43,421 bases of DNA, taken from contig CANCQK010000022.1 of assembly GCA_947380295.1 (NCBI GenBank), positions 1 through 43,421 of the forward strand, read 5' to 3'. The notes beneath the pieces are model-generated. The model saw nothing but the letters and a program-made list of their open reading frames with translations. It had not been told where the DNA came from and searched no databases. Position 1 is the stretch's first letter; each line of letters starts with the position of its first letter. Positions 16,083 through 25,023 of this stretch are shown here, piece after piece. This DNA is from Bdellovibrionales bacterium. GTDB taxonomy: Bacteria; Bdellovibrionota; UBA1018. A program made the position numbers and the translations under genes.

Positions 16083-17735
16083 CTAGCGCATCGCTGCTTG
16101 AAACGCTTTTTCCGGACGATAGTAGGATGCCTCCATCCAGTGAGCCCAAGTGGGCTCAGGAGTGCCATCCCAGGCAGAAAGAGAAAGCGCAACACGAGCG
16201 ATTTTGTGTCGAGCACGGAGCGAGATTTCCGAGGAAGTCATAGAGGCAGACTTGAGAAAAAGGTTCCAAGTTTCAGAATACCGCTGAGTGAGAATCTCTT
16301 CGACCTGGGACCCCGAAAGTCGCCCCGGCGGTCCACCCCAGAGCTCCACCGCAAGATGGTGAGCAGTTCGAACCCGCTCCCTGAGGACTTTCAGCCGAGA
16401 TCGAGTTTCATCCATAGGATAGGAAACATCAGAAGCACCTCTCCCCTTCCAAACCAAAACGCAGTCCATCCTATCCAAGACAGGACCCGATAGCCGAGCA
16501 ATGTAAGCGCTCGATGCTGTGAGTTGGCAGCGACAGCGAGCCACGCCTGACCCCGCTCCAATCACTGACGCTGAACCATCCAAATCAGTTGGGAGCCCAA
16601 ACGAGGACGGCCATCCACCGCACGGACAAAGATTGCCCGTGCCAATAAACTGAAATTCGCTCGGAAGCTCAAACGACCCATGAGCCCGTGTGATACTCAC
16701 CTTTCGTCTCTCGAGGGGCTCTCGCAGAGATTCTCGACTATCTCGATTCCACTCGGGAAACTCATCCGCAATGAGGAGACCACCGTGCGCAAGAGAGTAC
16801 TCTCCCGGACGAATCAATCCAGCAACGCACCCTCCAACTAACGCAGCAGGCCGCGCCTGAGGCCCTACCCAACGAGTAGGCACTGTGTTCGCCTTGGGAC
16901 TTGCCGCACCTGCTTGCGAAGTCATCTGAGCGAGCTCCAGCAGTAAGTTCTGGCGAAGCTGATCTTGGGGCGAAAGATCGGGCTGAAGTCCTACGATCCA
17001 CTCCACGAGTTGGCTCTTTCCCACCCCTCTCGGACCAAGAATCAGAAAGTGATGCTTTCCAGAAACCACGACGCCCACCAAGCGTTCAAGCGCCGGAGTG
17101 AGGGGTAAGAGATTCAGAGAAGCATCAACTCGGTCTAGATCTGGAGAAGAACCTGAGCAGGCTTCTCCTTCGATCCGAGCCTCCTCCTCAAAAAGCATCC
17201 CCCTTTTCCATGCGTTAAGCTTCTGCCACGCCTCCCGCAGGCTCAAAACAGGGATCAATAGAGGCGCAACTCCCGGCATTTCCCCGCTTCGAGCGAGACA
17301 CTCAAGTGCTCTGCGAGCGGAACTCAGCTCACTCCGACAAAGCATAACAGCCGCTACCCCTTGCCTCCATGAAGCATAAAGGGAGCGAGTCAATTGGCCC
17401 GCGGGTTTTACAGCACCATCGAGACCCAACTCGCCCCACGCGACAATCTGTTTTTCAAGAGCCTCAGTCGCTGATAACACCCCCAGCGCCATGGCAAGAT
17501 CCATCCCCGTCCCGCGCTTTTTGATATCTGCCGGCGAAAGATTCACCACGACCCGTCCCTTAGGAAAGGGAAGCTGACTTGAATCGATGGCAGCGCGAAC
17601 TCTTTCCTTAGACTCGGACACCTCAGGTCCAGGGAGCCCTACCAGATGAAAGCTAGGAAGTTGAAAAAATGTGGCTACTTCAATTTTTTGAAGAATCGGA
17701 GTGGCCTCCGTGTTCAAGGGTGCATAAATGGACAT
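16083..17735 (-). CDS. comM: ComM/YifB-type Mg-chelatase-like AAA+ ATPase
   Basis: A 550-residue AAA+ protein of the ComM/YifB family. ComM is a hexameric branch-migration helicase that helps integrate incoming DNA during natural transformation. Visible parts: an N-terminal Lon-like fold with LPSFHLVGLPGPEVSESKER and NLSPADIKKRGTGMDLAMALG (65-85), a Walker A GPRGVGKS (234-241), a Walker B LLIADEF (320-326), and the cysteine motifs NLCPCGG and RCRCQL characteristic of the family. It is somewhat longer than the usual 500 residues. Presence near comEC on the same strand fits a DNA-uptake role. It converges with the HD gene, leaving five bases between stops. Confidence 0.94.
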   Translation of the reverse strand: MSIYAPLNTEATPILQKIEVATFFQLPSFHLVGLPGPEVSESKERVRAAIDSSQLPFPKGRVVVNLSPADIKKRGTGMDLAMALGVLSATEALEKQIVAWGELGLDGAVKPAGQLTRSLYASWRQGVAAVMLCRSELSSARRALECLARSGEMPGVAPLLIPVLSLREAWQKLNAWKRGMLFEEEARIEGEACSGSSPDLDRVDASLNLLPLTPALERLVGVVVSGKHHFLILGPRGVGKSQLVEWIVGLQPDLSPQDQLRQNLLLELAQMTSQAGAASPKANTVPTRWVGPQARPAALVGGCVAGLIRPGEYSLAHGGLLIADEFPEWNRDSRESLREPLERRKVSITRAHGSFELPSEFQFIGTGNLCPCGGWPSSFGLPTDLDGSASVIGAGSGVARCRCQLTASSAYIARLSGPVLDRMDCVLVWKGRGASDVSYPMDETRSRLKVLRERVRTAHHLAVELWGGPPGRLSGSQVEEILTQRYSETWNLFLKSASMTSSEISLRARHKIARVALSLSAWDGTPEPTWAHWMEASYYRPEKAFQAAMR

Positions 17736-17847
17736 AGACTCCAGTCATCAGCAAGGGAGGTGCCTAGTTTTGCGCTGCATTACCGATGCAAGCGCCCGCA
17801 GTTGAGACACATCGACCGTTTTACAAACCCCATCGATCTCCCGAATC

Positions 17848-17876
17848 TTGACCCAAACTCTTAGAATTGAGATAGA
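17848..17876 (+). promoter_or_regulatory. Possible promoter for the SulP-carbonic anhydrase gene
   Basis: TTGACC (17848-17853), a 17-bp spacer and GATAGA (17871-17876) form a -35 (five of six) with a weak -10 (three of six). The TTG here is also an in-frame start candidate; reading it as a -35 box fits better with the GTG at 17911, which has its own ribosome site. Confidence 0.35.
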
Positions 17877-17910
17877 CTTTGAAACGCGCTTTGCTGAAAG
17901 GAAGATCACC

Positions 17911-20247
17911 GTGGAAAATACCCACACCTCCTCAAAACTCAATCTAGGCTGGAATGTCCTTTGGCCCGAATGGAAGGCAATTTTCTCCTCTCAATACCTC
18001 AGAGAAGATTTAGCTGCCGGGGCTTTGGTCGCCTCAGTGAGTATCCCATTATCACTGGCACTCGCGCTCGCCGGCGGCATGGACCCGATCACGGGTCTCA
18101 TTACAGCAGTCATCGCCGGAACCGTGTGTGCGCTGTGGGGAGGGACACCCCTCTCAATCAGCGGTCCTTCTAATGCCATGCCCGTGATTCTCGCTGCGGC
18201 CTCTCATCAATTTAGTGCACAAGGAATATTTTTTATCGGCCTGGGCTGCGGACTCCTTCAGTTACTCACTGGAATTTTCAAGTTCGGAAACCTCATTCGG
18301 TTTATCCCGTTTTCAATTGCAGCCGGTCTTTCTGCGAGCTTTGGAATGATTCTCCTCATGAACCAATTTCCCCGAGCTCTTGGACTCCCTCACCCCGATC
18401 AGTTTCTACTCAGTCATTTTTTAACACAGGGGTCGACTCTCCTTCAATCCATCCAAATGCCAGTCTTAATCCTATCGGCACTCACGCTGGGTATTAACCT
18501 GACTCTGCCTCGGCTTTGGCCTCGAATTCCGGCTCCGTTCATCGCAGTGCTCATCCCGACATTGATCGCTTATTTTTTAAAAATGGATGTGCCAACGATC
18601 GGCCCCATCTCCCACACATTCCCAACACCTCAAATTCCGAATTTGCCAAAACTCGATAACGAAGATCTACTGACAACGATTCTCGCCGTTTACGTCATCG
18701 CATCACTAGAAACTCTCCTCTCATCGCGCAGTGCCGAACGATTCTCCAAATCTGGCCGCGCTGATCCCGACCAGGAAATGATTGGGCAAGGTCTTGGTAA
18801 CTTCTTCACGGCACTCTTTGGTGGCTTTCCCGCCACTGGAGTCATTGCACGAACTTCTCTCAATATCCGAGCAGGTGCGAAAACTCGAAGGGCTGCGGTT
18901 TTTCAATCGTTACTCATCCTCATCTTCACGGTATTTTGCACACCCGCTCTGAGTGCCATTCCAATTGCTGTGCTCACGGGGATCACCCTATCAGTGGCGC
19001 TGAGAATGCTCCACCCCAGGGAGTTCTTTAAACTCTGGAAACTCGCCCCCGAAGAAGCGATCGTATATGCCCTCACGTTCTTTATCATTGTTCTCATTGA
19101 TCTCTACGCTGGGATTCGAGCAGGAATTCTCATCACGCTGCTCCTAGCGATCGTTCGAAATAGTGAATCCAAGACAAAATGGAAACTTTTTAGCCCGGAT
19201 CGATCGGGCTCCCACAGCTATCAGGAACTCAAGATCGAAGGCACCCTCAATTTTCAATCGTCAGGAAAGGTTGAAGCGATCCGAGACCAGCTTGGAAAAA
19301 TCCGCCCCGACCAGAGTCTGGTGGTGAATCTCTCGAAAGTGGATACCATCGACCCAGCAGGCGCTACTCATTTGATCGAGATTATTGAACCGTTTCTTCA
19401 CTCTAAGCGCAAAGTCGTTCTTTTGGGCCTCAAGCCTGACTGCAGAAAAACACTTCTGGCTCAAGACTCTCATCACACGATTGCAAAATGGATTGCCTCG
19501 AGCGAAACCGAGCTCATGGAGCTGCTCCATGAGCGCTCCTCGATGGGTACTCTCGATCGTCTCATCTATGGGGTCGAAAAATTCAAAAGCGAGATGCAAG
19601 CCAGTTATGGGTCACTTTTCAAAAAGCTGGCGGATGGACAAAGTCCTCACACGCTATTTATTACCTGCTCAGATAGTCGAATTGACCCAAACCTCATCAC
19701 CAGCACGCACCCGGGCGAACTTTTTATCGTCAGAAATGTTGGCAACCTGATTCCACCTTATGGTGAAGATAAAACCCCGGCAGAAGGAGCAGCGGTGGAG
19801 TTTGCCGTCGGCGTTCTCAAGATCAAAGAAGTCATCGTTTGCGGTCATTCAGGGTGTGGAGCCATCAAGGAAATCCTCCAAGGTACCCTCATCCGCTCAG
19901 ACCAAAGTAACCAATACCCCAGCCTCAAAGCTTGGCTCCAACAGGCCCAAAGTATTCGCGACCAGCTTCCCGAAGGTGCCTCCATCAAGCAGGCAGCGGA
20001 ACTGAACGCAGTGCTTCAGGTCGAAAATTTGAAGACCTATCCTCTCATTCAAGAACGTCTCCGATCGGGACAACTTCGAATCCATTCATGGTATTACAAC
20101 ATCGGCGACTCTGAACTCGAAGAATGGGATGAAGACCGTCAACTTTTTGTCACCATTGGCAGCCGAGAATCTAAATCTCAAACAGCACGAATGGAAGCTG
20201 GAGTCCAATACCAAGCGCCCCTCCTCCCGGACGACGAGACCAGTTGA
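17911..20247 (+). CDS. SulP-family anion/bicarbonate transporter fused to STAS and beta-carbonic anhydrase
   Basis: A three-part inner-membrane protein. The SulP part begins with DLAAGALVASVSIPLSLALA and GGMDPITGLITA, continues through about ten hydrophobic helices, and contains the family motif ISGPSNAMPV. A STAS-like domain follows (IEGTLNFQSSGKV ... NLSKVDTIDPAGATHLIEII), then a beta-carbonic anhydrase of about 230 residues with zinc and catalytic ligands in CSDSR and CGHSGCGA, plus FIVRNVGNLIPPYG. SulP-carbonic anhydrase fusions are known and are thought to couple bicarbonate movement to CO2 hydration. I use GTG 17911 (AAGGAAG at 17897-17903 upstream), giving 778 residues; TTG 17848 would add 21 polar residues. 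Substrate is inferred, not shown. Confidence 0.92.
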   Translation: MENTHTSSKLNLGWNVLWPEWKAIFSSQYLREDLAAGALVASVSIPLSLALALAGGMDPITGLITAVIAGTVCALWGGTPLSISGPSNAMPVILAAASHQFSAQGIFFIGLGCGLLQLLTGIFKFGNLIRFIPFSIAAGLSASFGMILLMNQFPRALGLPHPDQFLLSHFLTQGSTLLQSIQMPVLILSALTLGINLTLPRLWPRIPAPFIAVLIPTLIAYFLKMDVPTIGPISHTFPTPQIPNLPKLDNEDLLTTILAVYVIASLETLLSSRSAERFSKSGRADPDQEMIGQGLGNFFTALFGGFPATGVIARTSLNIRAGAKTRRAAVFQSLLILIFTVFCTPALSAIPIAVLTGITLSVALRMLHPREFFKLWKLAPEEAIVYALTFFIIVLIDLYAGIRAGILITLLLAIVRNSESKTKWKLFSPDRSGSHSYQELKIEGTLNFQSSGKVEAIRDQLGKIRPDQSLVVNLSKVDTIDPAGATHLIEIIEPFLHSKRKVVLLGLKPDCRKTLLAQDSHHTIAKWIASSETELMELLHERSSMGTLDRLIYGVEKFKSEMQASYGSLFKKLADGQSPHTLFITCSDSRIDPNLITSTHPGELFIVRNVGNLIPPYGEDKTPAEGAAVEFAVGVLKIKEVIVCGHSGCGAIKEILQGTLIRSDQSNQYPSLKAWLQQAQSIRDQLPEGASIKQAAELNAVLQVENLKTYPLIQERLRSGQLRIHSWYYNIGDSELEEWDEDRQLFVTIGSRESKSQTARMEAGVQYQAPLLPDDETS

Positions 20248-20256
20248 ACCATTGAA

Positions 20257-22419
20257 CTAGTGTCCTATTGAATACTGAATTGAACCCTCCTCATCGGTTC
20301 GACGCACCCGAACACGCCGCTGTTTGAGGACATTCAAGGCTTGGACAGAGGGGTGGCCATAGCGATTCCCTTGTCCACAGGAGATCCAGGCCTCTGTAGG
20401 TTGAATGAGATTTAAAAACTCTTTCGAAGTCGAATAACGCGAACCGTGATGACTGACTTTGAGGAGCCGAGGATACTGACTGGTGGTTTGGTTCAGCTGC
20501 GCCCCTTGCAATTCAAGCTCCTGGGCCCACTTTCCGATCCGAATTTCATCATTCTGATCTGCATCACCAGCCGATAAGTAAAACCCTCCCCGATTGAGAG
20601 GAATCCAAATTGCACTCATATTTTCGTTTCCACCCCGAGACTGCCTTCTAGAGTGAGCCAAAGCAGGCTCAAAAACAGGAAAGGGAACGCACCCTTGCTC
20701 CCAAGATTCTAATCGAACGCCGTTCTCAGCGAGCCGGGCAGCAAGACGCTCACCCCGAGGCGACGTCACTTCTTGTCTAGAACTAGCCACACATCGAATC
20801 GGGATGAGATGACTGAGGTGAATCAGTCCGCCGGAGTGATCCTCATCTAAGTGAGTAATCCCCACCCACGAGAGTTCTCTCACACGAGTGTGAGCCAAAA
20901 TCCTAAACCAATCATCCCAGTGGAGTGCATGCTCAGAGCCTGCGTCAATCAGGCCCGGTAGCTGACGATGGTCTCCCAGAATCAACGCAGCATCTCCCTG
21001 CCCCACATCCAACTGAACCACCTGATCCGCGCCAAGAATCGACTTCGAAGAATGGGCGAGGAGCGCCCTCCCACTCCAAATTCGAAACCCACTGATCATA
21101 AGAATCAGAAGTGCCGCTAACATCCATTGAGCTTTCGGGCGGACTGAAAAACAAACTACAAAAGTTGCTAGAATGGCGCCCATGAGAAGCGCCCAGCGCG
21201 AGGTCACCCAGAGGTTACCGATCGACATTGAAAATCCGGAGAGAATTAAAACGCTTTTTTCCAGCACTCTAGAGTTCCACTTTAGGATCTCATTAGAAAA
21301 CTGGATCCATCCAAACCCGTGAACCACCAAAGCTATCCAAGTCACTGGGTAAACGACCAGACAGACCCAGGGTAAAGTCACCAGGCTTAGAATCGGAGTC
21401 GCGAGCGAAACACAACCCGTTTCCCACACTTCAACCAGCGCAACTAAAATCCAAGACCCCACCGCGAGGCCAAGATGACCACTCAAAGCGTTTAAGATTT
21501 GGCCCCATTTGCCGCTCACTTTGAAGCGAAAGGAATCATGCCAGACCAACCCGCCACCCACGGCTAAGGCATAAATCCATCGACCCGAGTTTAGACCTGA
21601 ACCAAAAAATTCCCCTCGGATCAGACTCACAGTGGCTTCAACAACCAGAGAAATCGAGAGAGGAGCCAAGGGCCCCCAACTCATCCCCCACTGTCGGGCC
21701 ACACTGCGAAGCCCAATCACCAATACCGGGCGAAGCATCCCAAGACGTGCACCACCCAAAACCCAAAGAGCCAACGAACAGAGAAAGCCGAAGACCCTCC
21801 CCAAATGAAGCCCCCAGCTCACACGAAGCCGTGCCCAAGAGCAAGTGAGTCGACTCAAAGACTGCACCCCAGACAAAATGGCGTACAAATGAATTCCAGA
21901 GGCACTCACGAGATGAACGAAGCCGAGTCGACGAAAAACGGGCAGTTCACCTCGGGATATGGCTTCACCGAGAATCAGGCTCCTCAAAAGTCCCAAGCGA
22001 TCCACGGGAGCAAGAAGTTCGGAGATTTTTTCTCTCACCCTCTCAACTTTCTGTCTGAGTTCGATTCCTGCTTCAAAACCATCGTCCCGCGGGGAATCAA
22101 CATTGCTCAGGTGATTTAAGTATTGAGTGAGAATCACGGGCTTCACTCCGCTCTCAGACCCCATGGAAATGAGGTTGAAATTTTCGAGCGGTGAAAAGCT
22201 CTTCCACCGAGTAGACTGACGTTGAATAGCGGTCTCTTGTCCAATCACTGGCGGGATCTCCGCTCTCAGCCACTCAATCCAAAGTCTGTGGCTTACACAG
22301 ATCCGCTTCTGGCTTTGCGATTGAAGTCTCACCCAGCACCCTTGCTGCCCAGTTCTCTGAGCCAAAGACCACGAGGGCGAAGCAAGACCAGCAAAGAATG
22401 CGAAAATGAAAGCAATCAT
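20257..22419 (-). CDS. comEC: ComEC/Rec2-type DNA uptake channel protein
   Basis: A 720-residue inner-membrane protein expected to pass single-stranded DNA into the cytoplasm during transformation. An N-terminal soluble region is followed by the competence domain (LLRSLILGEAI ... LGFVHLVSASGIHLYAI) with multiple hydrophobic helices. The C-terminal metallo-beta-lactamase-like domain has LDVGQGDAALI, ITHLDEDHSGG and LKVSHHGSRYS, so metal-binding residues are intact and nuclease activity is plausible. Length is normal for full three-domain ComEC. It converges with the SulP gene (nine bases between stops) and is read in the same direction as comM and the DUF4143 gene. Confidence 0.95.
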   Translation of the reverse strand: MIAFIFAFFAGLASPSWSLAQRTGQQGCWVRLQSQSQKRICVSHRLWIEWLRAEIPPVIGQETAIQRQSTRWKSFSPLENFNLISMGSESGVKPVILTQYLNHLSNVDSPRDDGFEAGIELRQKVERVREKISELLAPVDRLGLLRSLILGEAISRGELPVFRRLGFVHLVSASGIHLYAILSGVQSLSRLTCSWARLRVSWGLHLGRVFGFLCSLALWVLGGARLGMLRPVLVIGLRSVARQWGMSWGPLAPLSISLVVEATVSLIRGEFFGSGLNSGRWIYALAVGGGLVWHDSFRFKVSGKWGQILNALSGHLGLAVGSWILVALVEVWETGCVSLATPILSLVTLPWVCLVVYPVTWIALVVHGFGWIQFSNEILKWNSRVLEKSVLILSGFSMSIGNLWVTSRWALLMGAILATFVVCFSVRPKAQWMLAALLILMISGFRIWSGRALLAHSSKSILGADQVVQLDVGQGDAALILGDHRQLPGLIDAGSEHALHWDDWFRILAHTRVRELSWVGITHLDEDHSGGLIHLSHLIPIRCVASSRQEVTSPRGERLAARLAENGVRLESWEQGCVPFPVFEPALAHSRRQSRGGNENMSAIWIPLNRGGFYLSAGDADQNDEIRIGKWAQELELQGAQLNQTTSQYPRLLKVSHHGSRYSTSKEFLNLIQPTEAWISCGQGNRYGHPSVQALNVLKQRRVRVRRTDEEGSIQYSIGH

Positions 22420-22661
22420 TGTGCTCGCCTGGAGTAACGTACGAAATCCAAACCCACCCTACTGAAATGAGACTGCCCCTCTAACCTGCCGCACTTTAAA
22501 GTTAAACCTAATCGAGCCATCATGAGCGGCAATGAGCAATTATTGAACCAAAACAAACGTAACTATTCAGGGCGGATCACCTATGATCACGACGCACGCA
22601 TCGGATCGAAGCATTAAGTTAACCCTCAGCACCGCTGACATGTGTGCACTCAAAACTTTGG
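22420..22661. other. Intergenic region between comEC and the DUF4143 gene
   Basis: About 240 bases with no convincing gene. A 31-codon plus-strand frame from about 22521 has no ribosome site and no family resemblance. The region should hold the comEC promoter, but I cannot pick a clear one. No terminator hairpin was seen. Confidence 0.5.
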
Positions 22662-23846
22662 CTACAACACCGCTTCCCAAGGTTGAATGGACACGGAGTG
22701 AGCCGAAAGAGGAACTTGGGTCGAACTCAAAACACAGGGTTCACCTTTCAGCTTTTTTGAAAGTGAGATGAGAAATCGAACATCATAGTGGTGCGGCACA
22801 GGTTCCTCAGTGATTTGGTACAAGTGAAATTTTCCCTTGCCGTTCTTGGTGATGAGCTGAACCGGCCGGCCTTGAGGAGACTCGGCATAACACAGTGAAG
22901 ATGGGACATCTGCATAGTGCTGAGTTGCGAGAAACTCCTGCAATAGTCGAATTTGAAGACACGCCATGTGAACTGCTGAATCATGCTGGGGATTTGAAAT
23001 CTCCAGAAGCGATAGAAAAAATGCAGTATCAAAGGGAAGAAAAATATCCAAACTTGCCGACGCATCCAAAGAGGAGACTCGCTGCAAAACCATTAAGTCC
23101 TCCAGGCCGATCAAATGTTTCTCGGCCTGAGACCGAGTACCACCTGTTTTTTTTAGAATTCGCGAAAATGTGGGCAGCTCACCCAAGGCAAGAATTTCTG
23201 CGATCGCCTTTAAAATACGAAGAGCCAACGCAGGTTTAGCATTCTTAGGGACTGAAAAAAGCAGATCACGATAAACGTAGCTATCAATCAAGGAGCGCCA
23301 ATAGGAGTCGACCTCAGCAGCACTTCGAGCCGAAAAAATCGCGGGCATACCTCCATTTTTTAAGATCCGCTCAAAGAGTTTGCGTTGAACGCGAACCTGA
23401 AATGTTCGAGTGGTCTGAGTTTGCCATCGATTCTCGAACTCAAGTTCAGCCGCTTCTGCACAGGTTAACGGGAAAAGCTGAACCGTTTTGGCACGGCCCG
23501 TTAGAGACTCACGGATCAGCGTCCTGTTCGAGAAACGAACTGAACCTGTTAAAATAAATTTCCCAGGACGCTTCTCTTGATCTACATCCAACTTGACTGC
23601 ATCAAAGAGGAGCGGCGCTTTTTGCACCTCATCGAGCGAACAGGGTGGTTTTAGGATCGACTGGGGATTACTCGAAGCAAGCTGAGCGGTTCCTGGATCA
23701 TCCAGTGTCAAATACGACCGATGATCTAGCCTTTTTAAGAGAGTTGATTTACCGACCTGTCGGGCACCCACTAGGCAGATGACGGGCCAATATTTCAAGC
23801 TATTCTGAACCAGAGGACTCAAAAAACGAAATCGATTGTGAGGCAT
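22662..23846 (-). CDS. AAA+ ATPase with DUF4143 domain
   Basis: About 394 residues when started at ATG 23846. It has an N-terminal AAA_14-type ATPase with a Walker A GARQVGKST (about 27-35), a Walker-B-like stretch CSLDEVQKAP, sensor ILTGSVRF and an FPLTCAEAAELE block, followed by the C-terminal DUF4143 region (ALRILKAIAEILALGELPTFSRILKKTGG ... AEKHLIGLEDLMVL). The family is widespread in bacteria and archaea, often horizontally transferred, with no firmly known function. The open frame extends up to 23957, but homology begins at MPHNRFRFL and the extra segment would translate through a perfect palindrome, so I choose 23846. The gene probably controls itself through that palindrome. Confidence 0.85.
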   Translation of the reverse strand: MPHNRFRFLSPLVQNSLKYWPVICLVGARQVGKSTLLKRLDHRSYLTLDDPGTAQLASSNPQSILKPPCSLDEVQKAPLLFDAVKLDVDQEKRPGKFILTGSVRFSNRTLIRESLTGRAKTVQLFPLTCAEAAELEFENRWQTQTTRTFQVRVQRKLFERILKNGGMPAIFSARSAAEVDSYWRSLIDSYVYRDLLFSVPKNAKPALALRILKAIAEILALGELPTFSRILKKTGGTRSQAEKHLIGLEDLMVLQRVSSLDASASLDIFLPFDTAFFLSLLEISNPQHDSAVHMACLQIRLLQEFLATQHYADVPSSLCYAESPQGRPVQLITKNGKGKFHLYQITEEPVPHHYDVRFLISLSKKLKGEPCVLSSTQVPLSAHSVSIQPWEAVL

Positions 23847-23853
23847 ACCTTTT

Positions 23854-23903
23854 AAAGTACCCCTATTTTTTTTGAAAATACATAAAAAAAATAGGGGTAC
23901 TTT
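23854..23903. promoter_or_regulatory. Perfect 20-bp inverted repeat upstream of the DUF4143 gene
   Basis: Left arm 23854-23873 (AAAGTACCCCTATTTTTTTT) is exactly complementary to right arm 23884-23903, with a ten-base spacer (GAAAATACAT). It lies seven bases upstream of the ATG at 23846. The core AAAGTACCCCTA/TAGGGGTACTTT is not AT-only, so the match is unlikely by chance. It could be an operator, or as RNA a strong hairpin hiding the ribosome site. It has none of the GC-rich stem plus T-run shape of a normal terminator. Confidence 0.9.
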
Positions 23904-24125
23904 GTCGGAGGTCTCAATCTCAAAATGCACCAGAAATCGCTTTTGGGAGCGGTACAAATGGATTTTACGCTGAGGGTCGCCAATCCTTAGGACAGATGGA
24001 TGCGCCTTTTGCCACTTAAAGCGGCCCGACTAAATAGTTAAAAACAAGCTGTGTCTGCCAAGACCCATGAATCAAAAGTAAATGGGCCTCTAAAAATTCA
24101 AAAATCCCACCCAAATTCCGACTAA

Positions 24126-24131
24126 TATAAT
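24126..24131 (+). promoter_or_regulatory. Consensus -10 box before the matrixin-like gene
   Basis: A perfect TATAAT lies 37 bases before the ATG at 24168, inside an A/T-rich stretch that also has TATAGT. No recognisable -35 is found 16-18 bases upstream, so an activator may be needed or the match may reflect base composition. Confidence 0.3.
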
Positions 24132-24167
24132 ATAGTAATAAGATAGAATCCTATTCAGAGAACCCTC

Positions 24168-24965
24168 ATGAACCTGGCTGACTTTAAACTTCAACTTGCA
24201 CAGACCCTCAGAATCCCGCTGGAACTTTTCTGGCTGAGCTTATTGGTATCCGGTTGCGCCCTCCCTGACTCAGCCAACTCGGTCACTACCTCATGTAACA
24301 TTCCGGCAGATCAAACCGGAACAATCGGAGGGCATTGGCTAGCCCGACCCATTCCGGTTGCTTTTAGCCCCGGAAGCTTTAGTCAGTCTGAAATCACAGC
24401 CATGACTGCTGCTGCCGATACGTGGAATCGGTTTTTCAACGCCAGCAAAAATTCTCCAATTTTTGATTATGGCGGTGACTCAAAAACGATACGGACTACC
24501 TCAGGACCCAACCCTGGATCCGGCGTCTGCAGCAGAACTCCTGTTTTTTCTAATGGTCAGTTCAGTGGCTCAGTCGGAATTTATAAGCTCTCTCCCTGGC
24601 CTTACAGTCCTAGTTTTATTGCTTTAACAAGTTTTTGTACGGTAGCCGGAGCCACTGCAAGCACTGATGGCCAAACCTACAAAACCATGACCTCTGCGGT
24701 AATGGAGGTGAATTACGCTAGTTTTTTTGTAAATGGAAAACCCCAACCCGATCTTCAATCCGTCATCCTCCACGAATTAGGCCATCTTCTTGGTCTAGAC
24801 CACTCGTGCGGTCAAAAAGCCAACATGCCCGCCTGCGAATCCAATCTGAACCCAGACTACCAAAATGCAGTGATGTTCCCCACCTTCTATTTTACAAATG
24901 GTTATGGAGCAGCTAAACAGTCGCTCCAACTCAACGACCAAAGTCGAGCCAACTGCCTCTATTGA
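24168..24965 (+). CDS. Matrixin-like zinc metalloprotease lipoprotein
   Basis: A 265-residue exported protein with lipobox LVSGC (Cys30). The metzincin zinc motif HELGHLLGLDH (202-212) gives three His ligands and the catalytic Glu203; a Met-turn candidate follows in AVMFPTF (234-240). The region before it (GHWLARPIPVAFSP ... MTAAADTWNRFF) fits an M10-type catalytic fold. Two Cys pairs could form disulfides. No propeptide cysteine switch is evident. It is probably a surface-anchored protease for extracellular protein breakdown. The N-terminus before the hydrophobic stretch is about 18 residues, so a later start is possible. Confidence 0.85.
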   Translation: MNLADFKLQLAQTLRIPLELFWLSLLVSGCALPDSANSVTTSCNIPADQTGTIGGHWLARPIPVAFSPGSFSQSEITAMTAAADTWNRFFNASKNSPIFDYGGDSKTIRTTSGPNPGSGVCSRTPVFSNGQFSGSVGIYKLSPWPYSPSFIALTSFCTVAGATASTDGQTYKTMTSAVMEVNYASFFVNGKPQPDLQSVILHELGHLLGLDHSCGQKANMPACESNLNPDYQNAVMFPTFYFTNGYGAAKQSLQLNDQSRANCLY

Positions 24966-24988
24966 TTCATGCACACGAGTGATTGAAA

Positions 24989-25017
24989 TTGAATCTCCGT
25001 GATTCCTCGCGTATCTT
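24989..25017 (+). promoter_or_regulatory. Possible promoter abutting the pseudouridine synthase gene
   Basis: TTGAAT (24989-24994), a 17-bp spacer and TATCTT (25012-25017), four of six matches each. The GTG at 25024 lies exactly where transcription would start, which suggests a leaderless mRNA. Confidence 0.35.
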
Positions 25018-25023
25018 GTGCTT

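Noticed and set aside
19397..20247. Separate carbonic anhydrase gene
   Set aside because: The frame runs unbroken from the SulP and STAS domains, with no ribosome site or stop between them.
20248..20256. Terminator between the SulP gene and comEC
   Set aside because: Only nine bases lie between convergent stops and no hairpin with a T run is visible.
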